NCBI GenBank assembly: GCA_013399855.1
Contig: VXAY01002204.1
Coordinates: forward strand, 496,001 to 560,000
Direction: 5' to 3'
Source of the DNA: Oxyruncus cristatus
Lineage: Eukaryota; Chordata; Aves; Passeriformes; Cotingidae
DNA length: 64,000 nt
Made by a program: the position numbers and the translations under genes. Of the stretch, positions 13,295 through 25,870 are shown one piece after another. How positions within the stretch are numbered: the stretch's first letter is position 1; the number at the start of each line of letters is the position of its first letter. A model generated the notes under the pieces. It ran no database searches. It was not told the origin of the DNA and was given only the letters and a program-made list of their open reading frames with translations.

Positions 13295-13550
13295 ATGAGC
13301 TTTGTCGGGGAGGTTAAGGCTGGATATCAGGAGAGGGTTTTTCGTTCAGAGCATGGCTGGGCACTGGAACAGGCTCCCCAGGGAACTGGTCACAGAACCA
13401 AGCCTGACAGAGTTCAAGAAGCATTTAGATCATACTCTCAGGCACATGATAACTCTTGGGGTTATCCTATGCAGGGCCAGGAGCTGGATTTTGATGATCC
13501 TAGCGGTTCCCTTCCAAGTCAGAATATTCTGTGGTTCTATGATTCTATGT
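13295..13550 (+). mobile_element. CR1 LINE 3' end
   Basis: Plus-strand CR1 3' terminal segment. GGGGAGGTTAAGGCTGGATA and GGGCACTGGAACAGGCTCCC are typical of the C-terminal coding region. The copy ends with GGTTCTATGATTCTATG, the CR1 terminal octamer repeat. It is truncated at its 5' side after about 250 bases. The same subfamily end is present at 47.4-47.8 kb, which shares the GGCACTGGAACAGGCTCCCC and TTCAAGAAGCAT blocks. The two overlapping frames of 107 and 114 codons here are relics of the element, not genes. Confidence 0.93.
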
Positions 13551-16500
13551 CAGAGGGGGAAAAAAATATGTCATTTATTTTCCCTGAGAGTCATGACAAA
13601 CTTAAGTAGAAGGATACATAAGAAATCTGAAAACTTCTTAAAATGACCTACTGCTAAGACACCAAAATATGTAATGTCAGTGTCAACCTTTAAAAGTTAT
13701 AGTAGCCACTCATGGTAAACATTCAAATTTGGGATGGTGAATTCTCCTTTAAGTATACAAATGTTTAGTGATCTCTTAATTTCTGAGGTATAGAAATGTC
13801 TAATAATTGTTAAAACTAATATTTTTTGAATCTCATAAAACTTCTGTTAGCAAGTATGGATGAATTGAAAACATGTTTTTACTAATAGATATGGGCAAAT
13901 GGAGTTTCACTGTAAATCTAAGGATTATTGGTAGTCTTGTGGGTTGCCAGTCAACTCTGACATGACTATATGTGTGTTCTGGAAACCACCAGGTATTATG
14001 TGTGGAGATCACTTTCATGAATATAGATGTTGATCTTCTTTACATATATTTATATGCAGGTATATAATTTCTTTGAAAGCAGATGGAAACTCTGTAAAAC
14101 CTGATTTCTTACTCTGTAATGCATTACAGTTGTCAATGTATTTTTTCAGGCCTAAAGAATAGATATCAAGCAAGTGAAATACGCACTTCAATGTCCTTGT
14201 TTCTCTGACCATTCAAAGTGTTAAATATTACCTATTTCTACTGATAAAAAATGGCAATCAAAATTTCACGTTATAATGAAGCATTATTAATTCCAGTATA
14301 CATGTTCCCTTTTAATAAACAATACAATTATTGCATAATTTAAAAGAGCCAGGAAAATGTGACTCTATTATTAGTCAAAGAATTTCAGCAAGCACTATTC
14401 ATAACCTTAGTGTGTAGATGCAAAAACTAGAAAATATGGTAATTTCCTGACAAAGATAATTTTCAGACTGTATCCTCTTTTTTTCCCCCTAATCTAGAAA
14501 TAATAGGGACAATTTAGACCAAGCTTTGATGTTCAGAAGTGTCAGTATCTTAGCTGTTAAGACAGCTGATAGCTTAATGCCTTTGGCTTATTATCTCTAC
14601 TTTCAGAAATACTCATCTTCTCACTGTATAATGAGATTTCCCCCTCCATTAAAAATAATCCAAACTAGCTGTCTATTAATCTAAAGATAAAACTTTAGGT
14701 GAATAAGACATGATACAGAAAGTGCTACAATGTGTTGGGTATCAAAAATCATTTCAGGAAAAGTTTCAGACAGAAATTGAGAACTCATGAACTACTCTAT
14801 AGCATGAAAGCTATTATTTAAAATGTGATATCTTTGTGCCCCTCCCATCATAAACTTAAAATTGCTTCATACTGTGAAAAGCATTATGGTAATTAATCAA
14901 AATAGAACTAAGACCATGTCAGATAATTGCCAGCAAGTAGGGGATTGTAAGTACTACCATCTGCAAGACACACAGAAACACCAGAGTGGGGGAAGGAGGT
15001 GGGATTGTTTGGTTCCAGTCTACTACATTATGCTTTTAAAAAAACTTAATCAGAAAAAAAAATGCTGTCTTTTGTTCTTAAGTGCACTTGTAAAATGAAA
15101 TACATATCTATTTTATATGGCTATATTTTATATAACTATATAAAATCTTATATATAAGATTTTATATAATTAATCTCACTTAAAGTACCTCTTTGTAACT
15201 GTTAGACTCTCCAAATATGCATTCTTATTTTACAATGCCTTAAGTACATGACATACCATGACAATTAAATAGGAAAATTTTCCATTTAATGAAGAAGTTA
15301 CTACAAAATAAAAGTAGCTGAGAAATTGTATTTATGAGATGTCTAGCTCAGTTTAGGAGTGGAAGAGTTAATGCTGACAATGAAAAAGAAGATGGTTAAC
15401 AAGATCTGAGCAGCCATTTGTTTCCTCTGTTTTCACTTGTACATCAAGTCATCTCTGCAAGGTCTAAGACCAATAAGGCATTTCATACAATACTAGAAAA
15501 ACAGAACATCTTACAGTAAATAATGATACAAAATGTTTACCCAAAAGGCAACTGTGCTTCTGAACACAAATAAGCTTTTATTAATTTAACTATTTTATAC
15601 TTCATGGTCTTAAACACACTGCTATCTTGAATAGTAACTTTTATAAGCTATACATAGCTATTGACAAAAAATTATTTTTCTAAAAGAATCAAATATAACA
15701 ACTTTGGCAATTTTTCTATCATTGAAAAAACCCTAACAGGTCTTACATTTATGATTTGGCTTTTGTATTCATGACTCTCTTAGAGCAGTCTTTATTATTT
15801 GGATTATTTCAATACTGATTTTTAACATCCAGACAGCTCAAGGAGTCTACGTATCTATTATGATAAAAAAAATTCCTGAACAGCAATATAATACCTCTAT
15901 ATGATGATATAATTGAATAATATTCTGTTCTCATACATGCAAAAAAAGGGAGGTTTTTTGTATTATTTACAGTTTGCAGTCAAAGATAATTCCTGTTTTA
16001 AAAGAACCGAATATTTTAACCATATGGGACAATTCAGAAAACTAACCCAACTCTGTAAAGAAACGTACACTAAGTCTAAGCCAGTTAAAGACCTCTGACT
16101 AAAGTGAACAGTTGCCTACAAACGAGTATAAGTAATAAGGCTGAATTGTTTCCCAAATAACAAAATGTACTACTTTTAGAAGAGAGCCTGTGGGCTTCTC
16201 ACAAAAATTTTCTAAATAGGATAAAGAAATACATAGTTATATGTCTAAATAAGTATTCTGATTTCCAGTTTCTCTATCCGCAAAATGTTGAATAGAGAAT
16301 AGCTGCTGCTGGAATAAAACGGAATTGAGTGGCTCTCATATCTGGTGAGAAAGGAGTAATTTGTGCAATTTCTTAATGGAGTAGTAATTTTGACATCCTT
16401 TTTCTATACATGCCTCACTATAACAACTTTTTACTCATATTCATTATGGTGATTAAGGGATGCACTGAATATGTGACCTCCCTAACAGATCCTTTAGTTA

Positions 16501-18349
16501 AGAGTGTGGAAATGAGTTTATTCATCTCTTCTACCAAATTCTCCAAAAATGAAAAGGGGTTTTTTTCATACGTTGTTCAGGGTTTTGTTTTGTTCCTTTG
16601 TATTTTGTCTTGAATCTTCAAGATATGATGTTTTCATAAACTGTTAATATAATATATTGAGATACGGCCCATCATAAAGGGAAAGGAATGATCCCAGAAC
16701 TAGTGAAGGCTTCCTCATCTGTTGGAAGGCTCAGGCAGTTTATATACAGAGGAAGGAGACAAATTTCTACACCTTTGAACATTCAAGGTAGGAAAAAATC
16801 TCATCTTGATCATGACTGCTGAAACTGAAGGAAATCAATACATCTTTTTAGTGCAGTTCAAGTGTACTTCTAAATTTTAGTGTCAACGTCACTTCAACAA
16901 AAGAAGTGAACATGATAAATCAGATGATAAAAGGGTTCTGAGTCTTTTTAAGGAACTCTTACTTCTGAGAGTTTGTCCTTAAAAAACCTTTTATAACTCT
17001 TCGTATTTTCCTCCTAGCTTGCAAGAAGTATCTCCAGCTTTCTTTTTCTAACCATGTCACTCAGTATGTTCTACTCATGCATCCTTTAAAACAAACCCAC
17101 AGTAATATCAGATTTACAGTGTTTCTAGCAATGACTGTACACTAATGTGCATACAATACCAAGAATACTGGTTTATACTGATCCTGTACAAGAACATTTT
17201 TATTCTCTAATTTTGTAGAGATGGATATTAAACTTTGATTCATATCTGGTTTTATTCACTATTGAGCACACACCAGCCAGATGAACCACTTGAGGTGTGT
17301 GTATATATAGCTGTTTGTGTATAAAGAAGTGAATTTTATTGTAGGAATGCATACAACACAGACTCCTCAGGTTCTGCTATAACAATTGGGTGAGAAATGA
17401 CATGATTCTTTTAACACACATTTCATGTAATAAACCTTAACTTCAAGCAAATGCAGGCTATAAAATTCTGTTGATGGGCTTTCCAGATGTTGCCAGTTGT
17501 ACTGTTTTAATAGATACCTTTCTTCTTTCAATATACTTTCTTTTTACTCTGACATATGTCTTAAACAGAAATGCCTGTCAAATGACCAGCAGGGTGCAGA
17601 TGATAAACCCTGATGTATCCTTTTACTGCACCTTAGATGCCATAAACTATACACAGAGATCAACTGATATATACAGCCCTTACTATATATAACATTGTAA
17701 TAGGGCATTGCTGATAGGCTTTTATAAATAAAGGGCACTAGATATTTTCTAAGTGCAAAGGTCAGCAGATTAATATACTGTAGGTTTGTGTTCTGTAGCT
17801 GGCATGTGTTTGCAGCTTGGTTATTACTCTTCTTTAAAGATGTCAAATGATACCACAAGGTTCATAATAAAGTACAAAGATATGAGAAACTGAGTCTGCT
17901 GGGGAAAGGGGTTGTCATTTTGACTAATTATTTTTTGTTCTAACAGAAAGAAAAACTGTATTAAAAAAGCCCAACACAAAACTAATACAATTTATATGAT
18001 ATAGCGACCTCACACACACACCATTTGGAAGTCTTTTGAATTACTGCCTTTATTTATTTTGTTTAACCCATACACCAACTGCTAACAAAGGAAATGGAAA
18101 CTTTACATATTTTTAGATTTCTTTCATAATAAGGCAGAAATATTTGGGCATGTTTGATGAAGCAAAGCATTTAGAAAGTAACATGAACAGAGAACGCCAA
18201 TTCTGCATACATGGTCTTATTTAGAAGTGGGAGTTGCTGGTTACAAATGAACTTCTTTTACTTCTTAACAAAACCTGTATTCAGGTGAGTTTTCCACAAA
18301 ATAATATTGTTAAACCTAGTCCTAAAAACAATCAACATCTTAATAAACC
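13551..18349. other. AT-rich stretch, no gene seen
   Basis: No exon or repeat family was recognised in about 4.8 kb. The clearest structure is the perfect 32-base AT palindrome at 15137-15168. Confidence 0.55.
15137..15168. repeat. Perfect 32-base AT-rich palindrome
   Basis: The two 16-base halves are exact reverse complements with no spacer; the core is AATCTTATATATAAGATT. It lies in a TATA-rich patch (15110-15170), so slippage or hairpin-templated correction could have made it. Confidence 0.9.
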
Positions 18350-18535
18350 CTTTTAAACATCTTCATAAATCTTCAGGTTGCTGGGATTGAAAACACTCTG
18401 ACCAAGTTTGCTGATGACACTAAACTGGGTCATGTGGACATGTCAGAAGGGTGAGCTATCTTACAGAAAGACCTGAACAAGCTGGAAGAGTGGACGAACA
18501 AGAACTCTGTGAAGTTTAACAAGGATTCCCAGAAC
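18350..18535 (+). mobile_element. Old CR1 RT remnant with catalytic FADD motif
   Basis: In one plus-strand frame starting near 18356 the sequence reads NIFINLQVAGIENTL, then KFADDTKLG (18404-18430). After one TGA codon it continues as AILQKDLNKLEEWTNKNS and VKFNK. This is the CR1 RT segment from the motif before the active site, through the catalytic F-A-D-D (motif C) to the 'W-D-N-KFNK' block. Both metal-binding aspartates are kept. Both flanks are lost, so it is an internal fragment of about 180 bases and cannot function. It is considerably older than the 40-kb copy, which carries the same motif. Confidence 0.88.
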
Positions 18536-21420
18536 TGTTAACAAGATTTTCTTGGGAGACCTATTGTAACTGTGCTTGATTGAAATCAAATACTACTGCA
18601 AATCCATAATACTAACATTCTAAGATGGCAGTGATTTGTAGTTCCTGAAAACTAACCAACCAAATTGTGACCCAAATTGTTTGTTTAAATTTATATTATC
18701 TTCTCTAAGAGTATTAGCTAACTGGAAATCATTGAAATAACACTGAAGATCATTTACTAAGTAGTCTAACAAGAATGATACTGTGTTTCTTTAATTCACA
18801 GTTCTCAAAAAGTAGCCATTGCTATGCTGAAGAATCCTAAAACTTTTATTTAGAAAAAACATAAAGCTTATGCTAGACTTTATTTTAAAGATTTCTTTGA
18901 TAACTCAAAGTAATTTACTTCCTCAAAATCCCAAATATTTTACATAGCAAAAACTAATCTAGGTTTCTTAAGACCTATTGTCTTCACTTAGCCCCAAGGT
19001 CTGCTGTATTCAAATCATGAACTTTCCATAAATTCTTTCTTTTGGTGTTGTAGAAGTATATTACTTTTAAATTGGAATTTAGACTGTTAGCAAGCATCCC
19101 AGGGGTGTTGCTAATAACTCTGACTTTTGCCTTTATTACTATCATTTCAACAGTGGAACTTTCTGTCTGTAAAGACTTTACTGTACCTTGAACCAGTGCC
19201 ATCTTAGTGTGTTTGTATAATACTCCATCACATTTATCTATACACAGTTATGCTATAGTTAATCAGCAGCTTTACCATAATTATTGTGGCTGTTCAAATT
19301 AATTTGATTTTCTACAGCAGTTTGACTTTTAGCAGAAGTTTAGAGTGAAAAATATCAAAAAAAAAGGAAAAAAAATAAGAAAAAACCCTTGCATATATTT
19401 TCCACATTTTATATCCGACTTCTGTGTCTTTCATTTCATGCTGCATGGATACTCACTCCTTCTTTATAAATCCCCTTTTCTACTTCCTGGTGTTACAATT
19501 ACATTGAAATAAAACCAGTTGTAATAGTAAGAAACTGGATTACTGATTGAGTGAATCAAACACAACTTTAAGACAGAAAGCCTCTCAAGGAAAAAATTAA
19601 TGTGTGATAGACCGAAGAACCATAAACTAGTCACAGGTAGGGTAAAAAAGGCCACCTTCTTGCCAGTTTTGAAACGAGTTTGTAAGATTTGAAGCCCTGA
19701 TGGTAGTCCTTTTACTTACTCAGTTTGATATGATTCAGGAAAGAAAGCTCCTCCTCCTCCTCCCTGTTCACCTCTCCCAGCAGTAGCATCATTACATCTG
19801 TGCCTGTTACATCAGGTACAGATTTTGTCGTAATCTTTGAGAGAAACTATCAAACTGTTATCACCAATGAAACTTAAGATTATTTCATTCCCCTATATTC
19901 CCACACAAAATGGCAGGAACTGGAAGTGACAAAAGAAGATTTTAGCAGTATCTAGACAAATAATCAAGATGATCATCTGCACTGTTCTAAACTTGCCCAA
20001 ATTAAAAGCAAATAGCAAATACACCTGCTTTTGTAGTCTATGGCATTAACTAAGCACACAGCTCAGTCTGGGAGTTTGTCATTTCTCAAAGTCCTTGAAC
20101 ACTGTCTCATTCCTTGAGAAATCTAGCTAGAAGTTTTGCTTGCTGACATCACAGCTGGTATATGGCTTCTTCATGGACTAAGGCCAATGCAGGCTATCCC
20201 TGTGAAACTGCCCTCAGTTTCTCGTGAGCTTCCACTGGAGGCTGGAAATTTCATCCTGTAATTATTCCTATCAACATTTTCAAATGTTAGAGACCAGAAG
20301 ATATCTAAGATGTGCTTCACTGAATATATGGGTCATCTAACTTTTCCACTGAGGATTCCAAGGTATAAAAGGTAAGTACTTTATGCACAGAGCACTTCAA
20401 GGAGAACTGAAATCAGTCTGTGGATTTACAGACAAAGAGAGACCGCTGGCAAGAACCACAAGGACATTCAGATTTCCAGCTCCTTTGATTCCAGTGGGAT
20501 TTAGGATTGTAAAAACCTTTGCGTATTTGAGTCAAAATTCTCCTGAGCCCATCTAATAGAGAATATAGAGCTTTTCAATTATGTTGAATCAGATAAAGAT
20601 TCCTTTTTTCCTTTTAAAAAATGTTACCGTATTTTCCCTGAAATGCAGATGTGCACAGCTTGATGGTTGGTTTTCTCTCTTTCTCTAACACAGTGGACTT
20701 TATCAGACACAAAAAATGTTTTTGGCAGAAGGAGGAACCAAACTGTTAAAGCAGTACAAATCGAATCAACAGGGCACTTATTAATTACACAGTCAGAAGT
20801 TATTGCTTCATTTACAATTCATGATCATGAATGCATTTTACATTTGTAATCTAAAATGAAACTGCATGATACTGATCTCTATTCACTAAACATTTATAAA
20901 CAAACATATACGCATACAGGGCAGTATCTCTACCTTTTTAGGCATTATGGCTTTGTGGGCTAGGACAGAAATCTGTGGTTATTCACAGATCTTCCAACAA
21001 CCTTTTTATTCTGCTTTACTGGCACTTTCACCTCTTCACAGCACAGTCTAGTTTTAAGTGGTGCTTACTCAGCCTAGAACTGGGAATTCAAATATGTAGC
21101 AGTCTTGGGATGACAATCAGGTACCTACAACTACAGGATACTTTTGTTCTCATATGCTACATATACTTCCCATTGTAATACCAGGTCTTACCATCTAAAC
21201 TGTTATTTCATGTGTAGTTGGAAATAAAAACAGAGTGGTAGTGTCTGTTTCAAAGTCTGTCCCATTATGTACGGGTTTTTGAACCATGGTGACCTGACAG
21301 ATAATAATCTCACACTTGAATTGTAAGAGGCTCATATTTATCCTCCATTGTCATTTTGCTTTTAACTGGAGAGAACATGGAAAATTCTGCAACTCTGTGT
21401 AAAGCACATGAATATAGAGG
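18536..21420. other. AT-rich stretch, no gene seen
   Basis: No exon or repeat family was recognised. Short simple patches occur, for example A-rich 19358-19386 and CTC repeats at 19749-19764. Confidence 0.55.
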
Positions 21421-21649
21421 TGTACAGGTTTTGGCTGGGACAGCTGGCACAGTACTATGTCTTGAAAAACTCAGAGATGTTTTAGTTATTGTTGAGCAGT
21501 GCTTACACAGCTTCAAGGGCTTTTCTGTTTCTCAAGTGGTCCCTGCAAACAGGCAGGGGATGCACAAGGAGTTGGGAGGGGACGCAGTCGAGACAGAAGA
21601 CCCCAACTGACCCAAAAAGTATTCCACACCATTTGATGTCATGCTCAGC

Positions 21650-21657
21650 GTACAAAG
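21650..21657 (+). promoter_or_regulatory. Decayed TATA box of the 21.4-kb LTR
   Basis: GTACAAAG occupies the position where related LTRs have TATATAAAG, just after the ATGCTCAG block. The substitutions suggest a weakened promoter. Confidence 0.5.
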
Positions 21658-21794
21658 CTGAGGGGAGGAGGAGGAAGAGGGGACTTCAGAGGTGGGGTGT
21701 TTGTCTTCCCAACTAACCATTACTGTCTGCTGATGGGAATTAGCTAATGAATTCCTGATTTTGCTCTGACTATACCTGCAGCTTTTGCTTTGCT

Positions 21795-21800
21795 ATTAAA
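21795..21800 (+). terminator. LTR polyadenylation signal ATTAAA
   Basis: ATTAAA follows the TTTTGCTTTGCT block and precedes TCTCAACCCACGAG, its expected place in this LTR family. Confidence 0.6.
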
Positions 21801-21930
21801 TGCCCTTCATCTCAACCCACGAGAAGGTTACAATCCACTTTTACCCTTCTGATTTTCTCCCCCATCCCACTGTGGGAGTGTGATCAAGCAGCTGTGTGGG
21901 GCTGAGATGCCCACTAAGTTAAAATACAAG

Positions 21931-24420
21931 AGAGTATTTCAACAACCTTGTTTCAAACCAAACCAAAAAAAAAGTAAATTTTTATCTGAGAGAAGAAAAA
22001 AAAAATATATACTCCCAAAAAAGTATGACTTTAAAAATCCAGAATTTTTTCACACGTTTAAGTGGTTGTCATGCTTTTATTCCTCCAGCTTCATGCAAAT
22101 TAACTCCATGAAAGCTTGTATTTGCTGTGAACAATTGAATACAGCCTTTGAACTAAGTTCATTATTAAATTTACAGAAATCCTATTTATTCAAATATTTT
22201 ACAAGCATAAATGCCTTCAAGTATTTGATTTTACCTATACTATGCACATGGGCATTCGTGAACTCATTTTCAAAAGTTTCATGTGGAAAGACATCCAACA
22301 CAGCCAACATTATTTTCTCCAGTCCCAATAGAGTTGTAATGGCATTTTTGCCTCTGAGTAGGTCTCATGAGCAGCAATGCAATCAAAATATTTTATTTAA
22401 ACAGCAAACATTATGTGTCTCTGATTAATAAGCACAGAATTGCACTGACAAGGTCAAAACAAAATAAAACTAATATAATTTGTTGAAACTATTACTGGTA
22501 GATACTACAGTCTGAAATTTCATAAGATAGCCACATAAGAAGTTTTGGTTTAATTGCTCCAGTTAACCTGATCCAAGTCAGCAGGGGAGAAATTCATCTT
22601 ACCTAACCACAGGCATCTTGCACCTAGATCTTGAATCTAACTGAACTAGTCTCCTTAAACTCCCATTTTATTCTCGAGAAAGATACAGACACTATAGCCT
22701 CTGATTCACCTGTTTTGGATATCTTTTCAGAATGAGATTAAATCCTCAATTCTTTTCATAATACACAAAGCAAGATTCATACTTAAAGGGGATATAGACA
22801 GCAAAGAGATACATTTAAGCAGCAGATAACTTTTATCCACATAATTCCCAAACATTTGCACTGCATACAGTTTTAGCTTTGTTACTGTTAAACTCCTTTT
22901 CAACTGAATTTTAGACATGACCATAACATATATGATTATACAACATAAGTACCATATGGTAAAGCAGTTCTTTAACAAATGGGCATAAGGAAAATGGAAA
23001 CATTTTAAGAGACTCAGCTATAACATCCTTGTTAGTGAGGGACCCTGGGAGAGCAGGAGACATGAATGTCAGGGTAATGAACAGTAGGAGAGAAAATTGT
23101 TAGCAGGAGAGAAGGAGAACCAAGAAAAGAGATTACTATGTCTTTACAGATCTCACTCCATAAGAAGGGATAAGGCTTTCTCATTTCCTAGTTAGTTTCA
23201 ATTTGTTTGACCGATATCTAGCAAATGGAGTAACAATTTTTCATGAATTTTATAGGTTGGTAGAGTATGAATAACAGTTTAAGTACAAAAATTTTTGCTC
23301 ATTTCCTCTCATTACAGTGTGAAAATTACTGAAATAGTGACAAAATGTATGTGCACAATTTAGTTAGGGTGAAAACCTGTGTTAGGCTTTATTTTCTCCT
23401 CTATAGTGAAATTTGCATCCTTTCTAATAAAGATTCACTTAATTCATTAGTATAAATGAAGAGGACAGTGCCAGATCTGTTATGTGTCACTGCAAAGCTG
23501 TTCCAGAGACTCTGAAAATGCAATGTTAAGACAGCCACTAAGCCATGTCTGCTACATAAAAAAGAGGATGGCCTTCTGAATAGTAAATTGGAAATATTTT
23601 ATTTCTAGTGTCAATTTAATGACTTAAATGTTTCATCTTACTGCAAGAAATTCAAGTCAGTGTAATTCTATGACATGCTGTGAAACAAAACCCAATCTAT
23701 TTTAAAGATGTAAGCATTTTCAGTGAGAACTGGGGACTTGAAGAGGGTTAAATATGAACAATGATCTGACATTAGCAAGTGCTTTTATTCATTTGAAACT
23801 AATGTTAAGCTGCACTTAATCATCATATTAGAAGAGTTCATGTCATAGTAGGACACTTTTACTTTCTGTGAACATAATGAAGTGCTCTTATCTTTGAAGC
23901 ACATCAAAGTTTTTTGACTGAGAATAGAAGTTTTTTCAGCACTTTACTGTGGTGATATAGAAATTTAAGGTAGAATATAACATTATCCTATGTGGATGTT
24001 CAGGCTGAATGGGCTGATTGATAATTGGTGGAACAAACCTTCATGTTCAAAATCCTACATTAATAAGCAAAAATGTTTGATGTATCCTCTGGTTACATTA
24101 TGAGCTAAAGAACGGTTCCAATTTAAGTGGCTCCCCTGAAAGTTCAGTCAGTTTACACTTAAGATGTGTGATGGAATTTTCTCTGAATTGATGAATATGA
24201 AATATTCCTAGTGGGGCAAAAGAAAAACCATGATAGCCTTTGTCCTCATTTGGATCGCTTTCTGCTTCCTTACCCACTGACAACTATAATGATAAAAACA
24301 ACCTTTCTTTTCCTGAGAGCAGGGTTCAAGTCCAGTACCAGTATCATTTTCATAAAATTGTCACCTTCTGGCCAGGCTGAACCTAGTGATACCAAAGAGT
24401 CTTCTGATCAGCCTCTCCTG
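21931..24420. other. AT-rich stretch, no gene seen
   Basis: No exon recognised. The longest open frame in the window that is not from a repeat or the N gap (21880-22428, plus, 182 codons) starts inside the LTR end and runs into unique DNA. It has no recognisable domain and is treated as chance. No ERV primer-binding site or internal region follows the LTR. Confidence 0.5.
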
Positions 24421-25870
24421 TGATCCTCACCCCCATCCCTGGGCCCAGAGACCCCCCTCAGCCTGACTCATCTCACCACTGTCACTGCTGCAGGTAGGAG
24501 GAGGAGCCAGGGGATATCACCACGCAGTGGTTGAGCTAACCCTAGGTCCTACACAGCCCTCATCACACCCACCTGCTCCTATGCCCTCATCCTGGGTTGC
24601 CCTGGCTGGGAAAGAACACTCTCCTTCTTCACTGCCACATAGGATCCTTGTGATGCCTGTGGAAAGGGGTTACGCTGAGACTGTGGATAACCTTAGGATC
24701 TTCTCAAGGCTGTTTTCCCCACTGCAGTGCAGGTTCCAGTGCTACCCAAAAGCCCCCCTCAGTGTGGCAGCTGTCCTGCACTTGACATCTGTAACCCAGG
24801 AATATAATTACACAATAGCCATAGCCAGTGTGACAATCCCTGGTTGTACCATGTCCTAACCTGACCATAACCCCAGCCCTGAGATCCTTCCACTGTGCCC
24901 AGCCCCATAGGCTGCAGCCCTGACCCGCCCAGGCCCCGCAACCATGGCCCTGCCTGAGCAAAATAAGCCTTGCCCTGATCACTGCACCCTTTGGAATACA
25001 GCAACACAGCTGATGGATGTAGGAGAGGGGAAGGAACCCTGCTGCCCACTGCCTGCACAAGTGCCCATTGCCCTGGTACCAGGAGAGAAGGTACCCTTTC
25101 AGGCACGTCTGTGCCTTTTAATATCCTAAATTAGTGCCCTAGAGAAGTACCTAAAGAACAGTCTGGCACTGAGTCTGATATGTCCCTTCATCTCTCCTGC
25201 TGTACCCCATATATTCTATCAAAAAAAAAACAATGGAGATCTTGGCCTGGGAGAAGATTACAGATCTGCTAGTGAGGAACCAGCATCCATTGCCTCTCCT
25301 CCCTGAGCTCTCTGAATGTCTTCACAGGGGCTTGATGATTAACCAAGCTAAACCTGTGAAGACCTTATAATTTTCTTCACATCTAGTAAGGGAATGAGCA
25401 AAAAACTGTGTTCTGCTCCAGACAGGAACACTATAGGTGTCCTGTGGTGCCACTTGTTCTCCTTAAAGCTCTAGCCACTTTCAGCACTTTTTGATTTCAC
25501 CACGGAGAAGTGCAGGAAAATACAAAGATCTAGTTACTGTGGACCTGTTTGCCAAGAAGCTCACTTCATCCACCTCAGGAAGCACTCATGGCTCCACCAG
25601 CTGCTGAACTTGTCCTGCAGCATGATTCCACATGCTATGGCCTCCAACACAGTACCACCTTCTTCACAGGCAGATACTGGAAGGTACTCATGGGGAGTAA
25701 CTTCCAAGCCCAACACCTGTAAACTGTCAGGACACACTTTCCTGGCGGGAGAGTTTGTTGGCAGGGTCTTGAGGACACAACTAGGGCTAATTATCCCTGC
25801 CAAGGCTCCCAAGGCTGCCCTACCCTGTCCACAGCCCTGGATCCCATTTCAGCTCAGGTCAGGGCTGTTC
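24421..25870. other. Unclassified C/G-rich segment, probable old repeat or retroposed DNA
   Basis: The base composition changes sharply here. From 24421 to about 25130 the plus strand is C-rich, with many CCC and CCTGA patches (for example CCCAGCCCTGAG, CAGCCCTGACCCGCCCAGGC). A second moderately GC-rich patch runs from about 25540 to 25870. Overlapping open frames of 80-118 codons occur on both strands, as expected when stop codons become rarer in GC-rich DNA. I did not recognise a CR1, LTR or host gene. On the minus strand ATATTAAAAGGC near 25123 would be a possible TATA-like start, so a decayed LTR is one option. A fragment of an unknown retroelement or a retroposed gene piece are others. 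Confidence 0.4.

Larger units (their letters stand above)
21421..21930 (+). mobile_element. Solo LTR of an avian endogenous retrovirus (ERVL-type)
   Basis: The segment aligns, by recollection, along its whole length with a common avian LTR. That LTR starts TGTCCTGGTTTCAGCTGGGA and ends in a GGTTAAACCACGACA-like sequence. Here the start is TGTACAGGTTTTGGCTGGGA at 21421, and the end is AAGTTAAAATACAAG near 21930. Landmarks in order are a GATGTCATGCTCAGC promoter block, GTACAAAG at the TATA position (21650), GTTTGTCTTCCCAA, the polyadenylation signal ATTAAA at 21795-21800, TCTCAACCCACGAG and TCTCCCCCATCCCAC. No viral genes or primer-binding site follow, so it is a solo LTR. The flanks AGAGG/AGAGT may be a decayed 5-base target duplication. 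Confidence 0.88.

Noticed and set aside
13286..13646. Two overlapping plus-strand frames of 107 and 114 codons
   Set aside because: They are the decayed C-terminal part and the 3' end of a CR1, extended into flanking DNA.
24527..25129. Overlapping frames of 61-118 codons on both strands
   Set aside because: GC-rich composition lowers stop frequency. The frames overlap in opposite directions and none has a domain; the block itself is kept as a finding.
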